A stretch of 64,000 bases of DNA from positions 62,001-126,000 of the forward strand of contig NZ_JACIBK010000008.1 of the NCBI RefSeq assembly GCF_014195325.1. Reading direction: 5' to 3'. The position numbers and the translations under genes are program-made. The notes beneath the pieces were generated by a model. It worked only from the letters and a program-made list of their open reading frames with translations, did no database searches and had not been told where the DNA came from. Below are positions 43,799 through 52,074 of the stretch, one piece after another. Every line of letters starts with the position of its first letter. Position 1 is the stretch's first letter. The DNA is from Rhizobium sp. BK650 (lineage in GTDB: Bacteria; Pseudomonadota; Alphaproteobacteria; Rhizobiales; Rhizobiaceae).

Positions 43799-45382
43799 TC
43801 ACTTCTTCTTCGGCAATCCGGGCAGACCCGGGAAACCACCACCGAGGCCCGGCAGCTTTGCGCCACCAAGACCGGGCAATCCGCCCGGCAAGCCTCCGCC
43901 TAGACCGGGCATGCCCCCACCCGGCTTTCCGAGACCCGCCGCTTCCGCCTGCTTCTGCAGGGCTTCCAGCTGTTTCGGGTCGATATTCGAGAGATCGGGC
44001 ATACCGCCCATGCCGCCGAGGCCCCCCAGCCCCATCTTGCCGGCAAGGCCGCCCATCATCTGCTTCATCATGCCGCCTTTGCCCTTGCCGCCCATCATCT
44101 TCATCATGTCCGCCATCTGGCGGTGCATCTTCAGAAGTTTGTTGATGTCGGCGGCATCGGTACCGGAGCCGGCGGCGATCCGCTTCTTGCGCGAATGCTT
44201 GAGAAGGTCGGGATTGGAGCGTTCCGCCTTGGTCATCGAGGAAATGATAGCGAGCTGGCGCTTGAAGAGGCGATCATCGAGGCCGGCGGCGGCCATCTTG
44301 TCCTTCATGCCGGCCATGCCGGGCATTAGGCCCATGATGCCACCCATACCGCCCATCTTTTGCATCTGCTTCAGCTGGTCGGCGAGGTCGTTCAGGTCGA
44401 ACTTACCCTTAGCCATCTTGGCGGCCATGGCGGCCGCCTTTTCGGCATCAATATTTTCGGCAGCCTTTTCGACGAGCGAGACGATATCGCCCATGCCAAG
44501 GATACGGTCGGCGATACGGCGGGGATGGAATTCCTCCAGCTCGCCCATCCGTTCGCCGACGCCGATCAGCTTGATCGGCTTGCCAGTGACGGCGCGCATG
44601 GAAAGAGCTGCGCCGCCGCGACCGTCGCCGTCCATGCGGGTCAGGACGAGGCCGGTAATGCCGACACGCTCATCGAAACTCCGAGCGAGGTTGACGGCGT
44701 CCTGACCGGTCAAGCTATCGGCGACCAGCAGGATTTCGTGCGGGTTCGATTTTTTCTTGATGTCGGCCATTTCGACCATCAAGGGCTCGTCGATGTGGGT
44801 GCGACCGGCGGTATCGAGAATGACGACGTCATGACCGCCGAGTTTTGCGGCCTGAACGGCGCGGGCGGCGATATCGGTCGGCGACTGGCCGGCAATGATC
44901 GGCAGCGTGTCCACATTGGCCTGGGCGCCGAGCTGGCGAAGCTGCTCCTGCGCAGCCGGACGGCGCGTGTCGAGCGATGCCATCAGCACCTTCTTCTTCT
45001 CGCGCGTCGTCAGGCGGTTGGCGATCTTTGCCGTCGTCGTCGTCTTGCCGGAGCCCTGCAGGCCGACCATCATGATGACGACAGGGGCGGCGGCATGAAG
45101 GTCGACGCCAACGCCTTCGCCGCCGAGCATCTCGATCAGCTCGTCGTGGACGATCTTGACGACCATCTGGCCGGGCTTGATCGATTTCAGGATCTCGGCG
45201 CCGACGGCTTTCTCACGGACGCGGTCGGTAAAAGAGCGGACGACCTCAAGAGAAACGTCGGCTTCCAGAAGGGCACGGCGAACCTCCCGCAGCGCCGCGG
45301 AAACATCACTTTCCGAAAGCGCGCCACGGCCTGTCAGTCCATTCAGGATGGAACCAAGACGGTCTTGGAGGTTCTCAAACAT
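43799..45382 (-). CDS. ffh: Signal recognition particle protein Ffh
   Basis: 527 residues. N and G domains (Walker A GLQGSGKTTTTAKIA, DTRRPAAQEQL, DTAGRTHIDEPLM, GEPMGELEEFHP-like TKMDGDG equivalent LTRMDGDGRGG) and a methionine-rich M domain (KMMGGKGKGGMMKQMMGG). The C-terminus extends into a glycine/proline/leucine-rich tail of about 50 residues (LPGLGGG repeats), longer than in E. coli. Binds signal sequences and delivers ribosomes to FtsY, also encoded in this window. A possible regulatory RNA lies just upstream. Confidence 0.97.
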   Translation of the reverse strand: MFENLQDRLGSILNGLTGRGALSESDVSAALREVRRALLEADVSLEVVRSFTDRVREKAVGAEILKSIKPGQMVVKIVHDELIEMLGGEGVGVDLHAAAPVVIMMVGLQGSGKTTTTAKIANRLTTREKKKVLMASLDTRRPAAQEQLRQLGAQANVDTLPIIAGQSPTDIAARAVQAAKLGGHDVVILDTAGRTHIDEPLMVEMADIKKKSNPHEILLVADSLTGQDAVNLARSFDERVGITGLVLTRMDGDGRGGAALSMRAVTGKPIKLIGVGERMGELEEFHPRRIADRILGMGDIVSLVEKAAENIDAEKAAAMAAKMAKGKFDLNDLADQLKQMQKMGGMGGIMGLMPGMAGMKDKMAAAGLDDRLFKRQLAIISSMTKAERSNPDLLKHSRKKRIAAGSGTDAADINKLLKMHRQMADMMKMMGGKGKGGMMKQMMGGLAGKMGLGGLGGMGGMPDLSNIDPKQLEALQKQAEAAGLGKPGGGMPGLGGGLPGGLPGLGGAKLPGLGGGFPGLPGLPKKK

Positions 45383-45398
45383 CGGCTCTTCCTTGATA

Positions 45399-45429
45399 CG
45401 TTTCGGGGAGTTTTAGGATGTCCGAAACG
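45399..45429 (-). promoter_or_regulatory. Hairpin in the ffh 5' leader
   Basis: CGTTTCGG ... CCGAAACG, eight perfect pairs around a 15-base loop, 17 bases before the ffh start and just upstream of its AAGGAAGAG ribosome site. Could influence translation. Confidence 0.3.
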
Positions 45430-45465
45430 TCGTGCTTTTCCTTGACGAAAACAAGACGCAAAGCC

Positions 45466-45500
45466 AAAAAGCACCCGAGGGCGCCACGCGCTGTCGGGTG
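45466..45500 (-). terminator. Rho-independent terminator of the ffh-upstream transcript
   Basis: Minus-strand CACCCGA ... TCGGGTG, seven perfect pairs with a 15-base GC-rich loop, then C-TTTTT. No coding sequence ends here. Confidence 0.6.
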
Positions 45501-45558
45501 TTGACCTCCGGAATCCAGTCCCGGTCGGCGGCTCGGAGTCTGTTACTCGTCGCGGATT
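45466..45558 (-). ncRNA. Candidate small RNA or attenuated leader upstream of ffh
   Basis: A good sigma-70 promoter (45565-45593) and a rho-independent terminator (45466-45500) on the minus strand bracket about 93 bases with no reading frame and no minus-strand gene further upstream. The interval is GC-rich and can fold (CCGGGA-CTGGA-TTCCGG hairpin; GACTCCG can alternatively pair with CGGAGGTC). It ends 84 bases before the ffh start, so it is either an independent sRNA or a leader where termination controls ffh. It lacks the conserved SRP RNA apical motif, so I do not call it ffs. Confidence 0.5.
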
Positions 45559-45564
45559 GGGCGC

Positions 45565-45593
45565 GATAAACAGGAAAGCGACGCGAAAGTCAA
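45565..45593 (-). promoter_or_regulatory. Sigma-70 promoter of the ffh-upstream transcript
   Basis: TTGACT - 17 bases - TTTATC on the minus strand, among the best -35/-10 matches in the window; predicted start near 45558. Confidence 0.6.
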
Positions 45594-45756
45594 GGCGAAT
45601 GCGTCAGGCGCTGTCGCGGGCGGATTTTCCGAAGCGTAAGGCAGGAGGCCCGGTGCAGATTCCGTCAGCCAATCGGCCGCAGCAAGGTCAGTACACATTT
45701 ATGCGATATCCCATCTTTTAAAAATTCGGCGCTGTTTCGAGTTTTAAAGGAAAAAT

Positions 45757-45867
45757 ATGTCAATCAGCGCCCTGAATTGCCTCAAAAGGCCAGTTGCAAA
45801 ATACTCCGCTTCTGATTCTACTTTCTGTTCAAGTACATCCTGTAAAATGATTCGCGAATATCCTTGA
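45757..45867 (+). CDS. Possible small ORF, 36 residues, unknown
   Basis: ATG preceded by AAAGGA seven bases upstream; product MSISALNCLKRPVAKYSASD followed by a Ser/Cys/Thr-rich stretch ending REYP. No domain recognised. It lies 27 bases before the next small gene and may be its leader peptide or chance. Confidence 0.2.
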   Translation: MSISALNCLKRPVAKYSASDSTFCSSTSCKMIREYP

Positions 45868-45894
45868 TGCCGAATGAATCGGCGGAGATATCAA

Positions 45895-46098
45895 ATGATA
45901 AACCCGGATATCGAAAGCTGGGCGCTGGCGCGTGCCCATACTATAGTCCTGAACGAAGGCCTGAATCTGGCCAAAGCCGCACAGGATCTGGATCGTAAAC
46001 GATCCCGCTTGTTGGTCTATGAGCTCAGAAAGGTCATCACCGCTGCCATCGTCGAAGCCCATGCGGCATCTGTCAGTTCCGATGGCTTGCTACGCTAA
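45895..46098 (+). CDS. Small conserved-looking protein of unknown function
   Basis: 67 residues from the ATG at 45895, chosen over ATG 45874 because GGCGGAG lies seven bases before it. Mostly helical by composition (IESWALARAHTIVLNEGLNLAKAAQDLDRKR, split by a basic patch DRKRSR). No known domain. The well-placed ribosome site and protein-like composition support translation. Not obviously in an operon with dapF, which begins 161 bases later. Confidence 0.5.
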   Translation: MINPDIESWALARAHTIVLNEGLNLAKAAQDLDRKRSRLLVYELRKVITAAIVEAHAASVSSDGLLR

Positions 46099-46259
46099 AT
46101 CTGAATTTGCCCGGCTTCTCTAGGGCGCCGCGTCTGTTCTGAATTCGCGGTGTCTCGCCCGCATGTGCGGCAAGAGGGTAAACCTCGCTTGGTGCTCACC
46201 CACTGGTAATCCGCGTGCATTTCCGCCATATACAGCCGAAACGCAGCGGAAATAGTCAG

Positions 46260-47162
46260 ATGAGCAACACGGTCGAATTCGCGAAGATGAACGGGCTTGG
46301 TAACAAGATCCTGGTTATCAATATGCGCGGACGGAACGACAAGGTGACGCCGCAGGCTGCGATCGCACTTAATGCCGATGCCGAGACGCAGTTCGACCAG
46401 ATCATGGCGATCCATGATCCAAGGGCGCAAGGTACCGATGCCTATATCGATATCCTCAATTCGGACGGTTCCAAGGCGCAGGCTTGCGGCAACGGTACGC
46501 GTTGCGTGGTGCAGGCTCTGGCGACCGAAACCGGCAAGAAGGCCTTCACCTTCCAGACGGTCGCCGGCATCCTGAATGCGGTCGAGCATGAGGACGGGAC
46601 GATCTCTGTGGATATGGGCAAGCCGGTCTTCGAATGGGACCGCATTCCGCTCGCCGAGGAATTCCACGACACAAGCCGCATCGAGCTGCAGATCGGGCCG
46701 ATCGACAACCCGGTGCTGCATTCGCCTTCGGCCATGTCCATGGGCAATCCGCATGCGATATTCTGGGTTGACCGCGATCCTATGAGCTTCGATCTGGAAC
46801 GTTTCGGGCCGCTGCTCGAAAACCATCCGGTTTTTCCGGAAAAAGCCAATATCACACTGGCGCAGGTGATTTCGGATTCGGCGCTGCGCACGCGCACCTG
46901 GGAGCGTGGCGCGGGCCTGACGCTTGCCTGCGGGTCGGCCGCGTGTGCCTCTGCAGTCAGTGCGGCGCGCACCGGTCGCACTCGTCGCAGAGTGACGATC
47001 GATGTTGCCTCAAGCCCGATCCGCCAGCCGTTGACCATCGAGTGGCGCGAGGATGATCATGTCGTCATGACTGGTCCTGCCGAATGGGAATGGTCCGGCA
47101 TGGTTGATCCGTCCAGCGGCACGTGGTCGCGCGATGCCGCGCTCGGAGCGGAAGCGCTGTGA
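46260..47162 (+). CDS. dapF: Diaminopimelate epimerase
   Basis: 300 residues from the ATG at 46260 (GCGGAAAT upstream). Two-fold symmetric PLP-independent epimerase with the catalytic cysteine pair Cys76 (ACGNGTRC) and Cys224 (LACGSAAC). Converts LL- to meso-diaminopimelate for lysine and peptidoglycan. Its stop overlaps the start of mtaB by four bases (GTGA), a coupled pair conserved in rhizobia. Confidence 0.97.
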   Translation: MSNTVEFAKMNGLGNKILVINMRGRNDKVTPQAAIALNADAETQFDQIMAIHDPRAQGTDAYIDILNSDGSKAQACGNGTRCVVQALATETGKKAFTFQTVAGILNAVEHEDGTISVDMGKPVFEWDRIPLAEEFHDTSRIELQIGPIDNPVLHSPSAMSMGNPHAIFWVDRDPMSFDLERFGPLLENHPVFPEKANITLAQVISDSALRTRTWERGAGLTLACGSAACASAVSAARTGRTRRRVTIDVASSPIRQPLTIEWREDDHVVMTGPAEWEWSGMVDPSSGTWSRDAALGAEAL

Positions 47163-48433
47163 GCGGCGTAGAGGTCATCACCTTCGGCTGTCGTCTCAAT
47201 ACCTATGAATCCGAAGTCATGAGATCGCAGGCGGAAGCGGCCGGGCTCAACAATGCGATTCTGGTTAATACCTGCGCTGTGACGGGCGAGGCTGTGCGCC
47301 AGGCACGCCAGGCGATCCGCCGCGCGCGCCGCGACAATCCCCATGCCCGCATCATCGTCACCGGCTGTGCTGCCCAGACGGAGAAGCAGACCTTCGCAGA
47401 AATGCCCGAGGTTGATGCCGTTCTCGGCAATGAAGAGAAGTTGAAGGCAGCTTCTTATCGCGCACTTCCGGATTTCGGCGTTTCGGCCGAAGAGAAGCTG
47501 CGCGTCAACGATATCATGAGCGTGCGCCACACAGCGCCGCAGATGGTCAAGCATATCGATGGTCACGTGCGCGCTTTCATCCAGGTGCAGAACGGTTGCG
47601 ACCATCGCTGCACTTTCTGCGTCATCCCTTATGGCCGCGGCAATTCGCGTTCCGTGCCGATGGGCGCTATAGTCGATCAGGCGCGCCATCTCGTCGAAAG
47701 CGGGTACTGTGAAATCGTACTGACCGGCGTCGATGCAACGAGCTATGGTGCAGACCTTCCTGGCGAGCCGACGCTCGGTCTCCTCGCGAAGACGCTCTTG
47801 AAGCAAGTGCCGGATATCCGTCGCCTGCGGCTCTCTTCGATCGACAGTATCGAGGCAGATCGTCACCTCATGGATCTCATCGCCGATGAGCCGCGCTTCA
47901 TGCCGCATCTGCATCTGTCTCTGCAGCATGGTGACGACCTGATCCTGAAGCGGATGAAACGCCGCCACCTGCGCGCCGACGCCCTTCGCTTCATCGAAGA
48001 TGTGCGTCGCCTGCGGCCGGAGATGAGCTTCGGCGCCGACATGATCGCCGGGTTTCCGACCGAGACCGAGGATATGTTTGCGAATGCGGTACAGTTGGTG
48101 GAAGAGGCCGACATCGCGCATCTGCATGTCTTTCCCTACAGCCCGCGGCCCGGCACGCCGGCCGCACGCATGCCTCAGCTCGATCGTTCGTTCATCAAGG
48201 ATCGCGCCGCTCGGCTCCGCGCCACTGGACAGATGCTGCACCAGCGCCATCTGGACAAGATGGTCGGAACGCGGCAATGGCTGCTGGTGGAAAATAACGG
48301 TCTTGCCCATACGGAAAACTTCACGCTGGTTGCCGTGCCCGGTCTTCGTCCACGCGATATCGTCGAAGCGATGATCACTGGGCACAATGGCAAGCATCTC
48401 GACATGCAATTGACGGCTGCCGCTGCGGCCTGA
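47159..48433 (+). CDS. mtaB: tRNA t6A37 methylthiotransferase MtaB
   Basis: 424 residues starting at GTG 47159 inside the dapF stop. UPF0004 cluster cysteines Cys11, Cys39 and Cys70, radical-SAM cluster cysteines Cys147, Cys151 and Cys154 (CDHRCTFC), and a short C-terminal TRAM-like region. Makes ms2t6A in ANN-decoding tRNAs; the FGCRLNTYES opening is typical of MtaB rather than MiaB or RimO. Followed by ftsY after 16 bases. Confidence 0.94.
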   Translation: MSGVEVITFGCRLNTYESEVMRSQAEAAGLNNAILVNTCAVTGEAVRQARQAIRRARRDNPHARIIVTGCAAQTEKQTFAEMPEVDAVLGNEEKLKAASYRALPDFGVSAEEKLRVNDIMSVRHTAPQMVKHIDGHVRAFIQVQNGCDHRCTFCVIPYGRGNSRSVPMGAIVDQARHLVESGYCEIVLTGVDATSYGADLPGEPTLGLLAKTLLKQVPDIRRLRLSSIDSIEADRHLMDLIADEPRFMPHLHLSLQHGDDLILKRMKRRHLRADALRFIEDVRRLRPEMSFGADMIAGFPTETEDMFANAVQLVEEADIAHLHVFPYSPRPGTPAARMPQLDRSFIKDRAARLRATGQMLHQRHLDKMVGTRQWLLVENNGLAHTENFTLVAVPGLRPRDIVEAMITGHNGKHLDMQLTAAAAA

Positions 48434-48449
48434 CTTCACGGATAGCTTC

Positions 48450-50009
48450 ATGGCACTCAGTTTCATCAAAAAGGTCTTCACCTTCGGCAAGCCGGCGGAA
48501 GAACCTGTGCCGGATGCCGTGGATAAGGAGCTGGAGCCGCGTTCGCGCGACGAAGACCTGCCTGTTGCTGGCGATCCGGTCCTTGCCGAGGAAATGGATA
48601 CGGCTGGAGGCCCGGCAGCAGATGTCGAGGAAGCTGTCGCGGAGCAAGAACCGGTTGAAGCCCCGTCGGAATTACTCCCTACTGCCGATGATCTGGGCGA
48701 CATGGCCGTTGTCCCTCTGCCGTTGTTGGAAGCCGAGGCGGAAGCGAATGCAGATGACGCTGCGGCAGCACTCCTCTCTGTCCCTTCCGATCATCTCCCC
48801 CACAAGGAGGGACATCGTTTGGAGGATAACGCTGCCTTGAGAGAGGAAGGCAGAGTCGAGCCAACCGAGACATTTCCGGAAGAGATTCCGACTCACCACG
48901 CCCGGGAAATTCCCGCTGATGTAGTGCAGGATTCTGAATCCTTGCCAATCTCCCCCCTTGTGGGAGAGATGTCCGGCAGGACAGAGGGGGATGTCACCCC
49001 CGCCGAATCGGCGCCGAATCCCATCCTTCCCAGAGGCTTTGCCACCGGACCGGTCGCTGAACCCGAGCCTGAGGTCACTCCGCAGCCGAGACTTTCCTGG
49101 TTCCAGCGCCTGCGTAATGGCCTCGCGCGCACCTCCTCGCAGCTCACTGGCCAGATTGCCGCGCTCTTCACGAAGCGCAAGCTCGATGACGAGACACTGC
49201 AGGATCTCGAGGATTTGCTAATCCAGGCCGATCTCGGCGTCGAGACGGCGATGCGCGTGACCGATACGCTCGCCGCGGAACGCTACGGCAAGGATGTGAC
49301 CGGCGAAGATGTCAGCCGCATCATGGCGAGCGAAATCGCCAAGGTATTGAAGCCGGTTGCCAAGCCGCTGCAGCTTGATCTTTCACACAAGCCGCATGTC
49401 ATTCTTGTCGTTGGCGTCAACGGCACCGGTAAGACCACGACGATCGGCAAGCTGGCGGCCAAGCTTTCCGGCGCCGGCCTCAAGGTCATGCTGGCTGCGG
49501 GCGACACTTTCCGCGCTGCCGCCATCGAGCAGCTAAAGATCTGGGCCGATCGCACGAAGTCCGAATTCATCGGTACCAAGCTCGGTGCGGATGCAGCGGG
49601 CCTTGCCTATGACGCATTCGAGCAGGCGAAAGCCAGAAAATGCGATGTGCTCATCATCGACACGGCAGGCCGCCTGCAGAACAAGGCGGAGCTGATGGCT
49701 GAGCTCGAGAAGATCGTGCGCGTGCTCGGCAAGCTCGATCCGGATGCGCCGCATACCGTTCTCCAGACGCTCGACGCAACGACGGGCCAGAATGCGCTCA
49801 GTCAGGTCGAGATATTCCGCAATGTCGCCGGTGTCAGTGGGCTGATCATGACCAAGCTTGACGGGACGGCGCGCGGCGGCATTCTGGTAGCGATCTCCGC
49901 AAAGCATAAACTGCCGGTCTACTTCATCGGTGTCGGCGAAGGGGTTGACGATCTCGAACCGTTCGAGGCCGAGGATTTTGCGCAGGCTATTGCCGGCATT
50001 GGGCCGTAA
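48450..50009 (+). CDS. ftsY: Signal recognition particle receptor FtsY
   Basis: 519 residues. A long acidic/proline-containing A region (1 to about 215) precedes the N and G domains; Walker A GVNGTGKTT starts at about 322, with DTFRAAAIEQL, DTAGRLQNK and TKLDGTARGG following. Membrane receptor for Ffh-ribosome complexes. Two inverted copies of a rhizobial palindromic repeat are translated within the A region (about residues 107-183, including SPLVGEMSGRTEGD), lengthening it without breaking the frame. The start has no strong ribosome site and may be coupled to mtaB. Confidence 0.95.
   Translation: MALSFIKKVFTFGKPAEEPVPDAVDKELEPRSRDEDLPVAGDPVLAEEMDTAGGPAADVEEAVAEQEPVEAPSELLPTADDLGDMAVVPLPLLEAEAEANADDAAAALLSVPSDHLPHKEGHRLEDNAALREEGRVEPTETFPEEIPTHHAREIPADVVQDSESLPISPLVGEMSGRTEGDVTPAESAPNPILPRGFATGPVAEPEPEVTPQPRLSWFQRLRNGLARTSSQLTGQIAALFTKRKLDDETLQDLEDLLIQADLGVETAMRVTDTLAAERYGKDVTGEDVSRIMASEIAKVLKPVAKPLQLDLSHKPHVILVVGVNGTGKTTTIGKLAAKLSGAGLKVMLAAGDTFRAAAIEQLKIWADRTKSEFIGTKLGADAAGLAYDAFEQAKARKCDVLIIDTAGRLQNKAELMAELEKIVRVLGKLDPDAPHTVLQTLDATTGQNALSQVEIFRNVAGVSGLIMTKLDGTARGGILVAISAKHKLPVYFIGVGEGVDDLEPFEAEDFAQAIAGIGP
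48769..48997. repeat. Inverted pair of RIME-like palindromic repeats inside ftsY
   Basis: A copy at about 48945-48997 (core CCTTGTGGGAGAGATG then GGCAGGACAGAGGGGG) is matched in inverted orientation at about 48769-48815 (core CATCTCCCCCACAAGGAGGG), roughly three quarters identical over 48 positions. Both halves are internally palindromic around CTTGTGGG. This sequence type is widespread in rhizobial intergenic regions; here it is inside a coding sequence. Confidence 0.65.
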
Positions 50010-50070
50010 TGCCACAGATTAGCCGTCGATGGCTCGCAAGCATTGTAAGAAAAAGTAGGTTTGAAGAAGT

Positions 50071-50715
50071 ATGACGACTGAAAGCGATATCACCCCCAGT
50101 GCCGCAGACCGGCATCATCCGCTTCTGAAACTGGCGCTGGAATTGGGGCCGCTTCTGGTCTTCTTTTTTGCCAACTTACGTGGCGAATGGCTGGTTGGAC
50201 GCTTTCCGGCCCTGGCTGAGCTCGGTGGCCCGCTTTTCGTGGCGACCGGTCTTTTCATGGCGGCGACGATCATCTCGCTCCTGGTTTCCAAAATCGTCCT
50301 CGGCCATCTGCCGATCATGCCTTTTGTTTCCGGCATCGTCGTCCTGATCTTTGGCTCGCTGTCGATCTGGCTGCAGAACGAAACTTTCATCAAGATGAAG
50401 CCGACAATCGTCAATGCGCTCTTCGGCTTTACCCTGCTCGGTGGCCTTGCCTTTGGCAAGTCGCTGCTCGGCTATGTCTTCAACGCAGCCTTCCAGCTCG
50501 ATGCCGAAGGCTGGCGCAAGCTGACGATTCGGTGGGGCATCTTCTTTCTCTTTCTCGCGGTGCTGAATGAAGTGGTCTGGCGCAATTTCTCGGACAATTT
50601 CTGGATCGCCTTCAAGGTCTGGGGCACGATGCCGATCACCATCATCTTCACGATGGCGCAGATGCCGCTGGTGCTGAAGCACAGCATTTCCCCCGAGGCT
50701 GAAAGCGAAAAGTGA
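50071..50715 (+). CDS. ispZ: Septation protein A / inner-membrane protein YciB family
   Basis: 214 residues, five to six membrane segments. Conserved LALELGPLLVFFFANLRG, LNEVVWRNFSDNFWIAFKVWG and the terminal TIIFTMAQMPLVLKH identify the YciB (IspZ/IspA) family, involved in envelope and septum integrity. Its stop overlaps the next start by four bases (GTGA). Confidence 0.93.
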   Translation: MTTESDITPSAADRHHPLLKLALELGPLLVFFFANLRGEWLVGRFPALAELGGPLFVATGLFMAATIISLLVSKIVLGHLPIMPFVSGIVVLIFGSLSIWLQNETFIKMKPTIVNALFGFTLLGGLAFGKSLLGYVFNAAFQLDAEGWRKLTIRWGIFFLFLAVLNEVVWRNFSDNFWIAFKVWGTMPITIIFTMAQMPLVLKHSISPEAESEK

Positions 50716-51299
50716 CCGCTATAGAAAGCACCGACCGTTCACCGAATCAGATATTCTGGTTTTCTGCTTGCCTCGCGGTTCTGGTCGTCCAGATCGTTGC
50801 CGAATATATGATGGGTCGGGTGCCGATCTGCACCTGCGGCTACGTCAAGCTCTGGGAAGGCACGGTCAACTCCAGCGGCAATTCCCAGCATCTGTCCGAC
50901 TGGTACACGCCGTCGCATATCATCCACGGTTTCCTGTTTTACGGGCTTGGGCATCTCCTGCTTCGCGGCAAGCCGCTTGCGGCGCGTCTGCTTCTGGCCA
51001 TGCTCGTCGAATCCGGCTGGGAGCTTCTGGAGAATTCGCCTCTGATCATCGATCGCTATCGCACCGCGACGATCTCGCTCGACTATTACGGCGACAGCAT
51101 CATCAACTCGGCCATGGATACGATCTTCATGGCTGTCGGCTTCTTCTTCGCCTCAAGAGCCCCAGTGGTGCTGACGATTGCCATTGCCATCTTCTTCGAG
51201 ATATTCACGGGCTACATGATCCGGGACAATCTGACGCTCAACGTCCTGATGCTGATCTGGCCTGTCGAGGCGATCAAGGTCTGGCAGGGCGGGGCTTAG
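50712..51299 (+). CDS. DUF2585 family membrane protein
   Basis: 195 residues, GTG start overlapping the ispZ stop. Several hydrophobic segments; the conserved core SDWYTPSHIIHGFLFYGL, ESGWELLENSPLIIDRYR and YYGDSIINSAMDT defines the DUF2585 (UPF0314) family found in alphaproteobacteria. Function unknown; the residues His, Glu and Asp within membrane-adjacent motifs look enzyme-like. Its stop codon overlaps that of the convergent ccmG gene by two bases. Confidence 0.88.
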   Translation: MTAIESTDRSPNQIFWFSACLAVLVVQIVAEYMMGRVPICTCGYVKLWEGTVNSSGNSQHLSDWYTPSHIIHGFLFYGLGHLLLRGKPLAARLLLAMLVESGWELLENSPLIIDRYRTATISLDYYGDSIINSAMDTIFMAVGFFFASRAPVVLTIAIAIFFEIFTGYMIRDNLTLNVLMLIWPVEAIKVWQGGA

Positions 51300-51904
51300 G
51301 AAACCGGCTTGCCGAGTGCCTTTTCCATTGCCGGGAAAAGGCCTTCCTTCAGGCTGATATCGTCGAAGGGGCCGACGCGCTTGTAGATGATCGTGCCATC
51401 GGGCCCGACGAGATAGCTTTCCGGAATGCCATAGACGCCCCAGTCGATCGCCGCCTTGCCGTTCGGATCGATGCCGATGGCGTGATAGGGGTTGCCGAGT
51501 TCGCCGAGGAAACGCAGGGCGTTGTCGTTCTTATCTTTGTAATTAATCGCGACAATGTTCAGTCGTCCATCCTCGGCCAGCCGCTTGAGGAGGGGATGTT
51601 CGTCGCGGCAGGGAATGCACCAGGAGGCGAAGACGTTGACGAGGGTGAGCTTGCCCTTGATCGCCTCATCCGTCAGCGCCGGGAGGTGGGAACCTTCAAG
51701 CGGTGGCAGATTCAGCGACGGCGCTTTCGTGCCGATCAACGCGGACGGTATTTCGGCGATATTCTTGCCGTGGAAATCCTGGTCATAGAGCATCTTCGCG
51801 GCGGTCGCGGCAATGCCCCCGAAGACGAGCAGCGGGACCAGGGCAAGCGCATAGCGGCTGGCGCCGCGGCTCTTCGGTCTATTCTCTTGTGGAGCCTCGC
51901 TCAT
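51296..51904 (-). CDS. ccmG: Cytochrome c maturation thioredoxin CcmG/DsbE
   Basis: 202 residues from the ATG at 51904 (AAGGA upstream; the longer frame is not real). N-terminal membrane anchor (about 18-36), then a periplasmic thioredoxin fold with active site WCIPC (Cys96, Cys99) and the GVYGIPESYLV cis-proline segment typical of CcmG. Keeps apocytochrome c thiols reduced for haem attachment. Starts within the ccmD stop (ATGA). Confidence 0.95.
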   Translation of the reverse strand: MSEAPQENRPKSRGASRYALALVPLLVFGGIAATAAKMLYDQDFHGKNIAEIPSALIGTKAPSLNLPPLEGSHLPALTDEAIKGKLTLVNVFASWCIPCRDEHPLLKRLAEDGRLNIVAINYKDKNDNALRFLGELGNPYHAIGIDPNGKAAIDWGVYGIPESYLVGPDGTIIYKRVGPFDDISLKEGLFPAMEKALGKPVS

Positions 51905-52071
51905 TTGCCGTCCTTCGATCGGGTGGAACGGCGGCGGATGCCGACGGCTTCGAGTGCTGCCAATTCCTTCCGGCGCGCGCGCCCGTCCGACCAGGTCCAG
52001 AGCGTCACCGCAATCGTAACGAGGGCGGCAAAACCATAGGAGCCATAGACATAAAAAGCGTAGGAGCTCAT
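51901..52071 (-). CDS. ccmD: Haem exporter small membrane protein CcmD
   Basis: 56 residues, easily missed because of its size. One membrane helix (about 8-27, with FYVYGSYGFAALVTIAVTLW) preceded by a Tyr-rich stretch and followed by a basic cytoplasmic tail, as in CcmD. It lies between ccmC (stop three bases upstream) and ccmG (four-base overlap). CcmD helps release holo-CcmE from CcmABC. Confidence 0.88.
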   Translation of the reverse strand: MSSYAFYVYGSYGFAALVTIAVTLWTWSDGRARRKELAALEAVGIRRRSTRSKDGK

Positions 52072-52074
52072 CCC

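Noticed and set aside
45466..45560. SRP RNA (ffs) upstream of ffh
   Set aside because: The conserved apical loop of 4.5S-type RNA was not found on either strand; kept as an unnamed RNA candidate.
47057..48703. 548-residue minus-strand frame over mtaB and ftsY start
   Set aside because: Spans two real genes in antisense; no domain.
48769..48997. CRISPR-like repeat pair
   Set aside because: Only two copies, inverted, inside a coding sequence; not a CRISPR.
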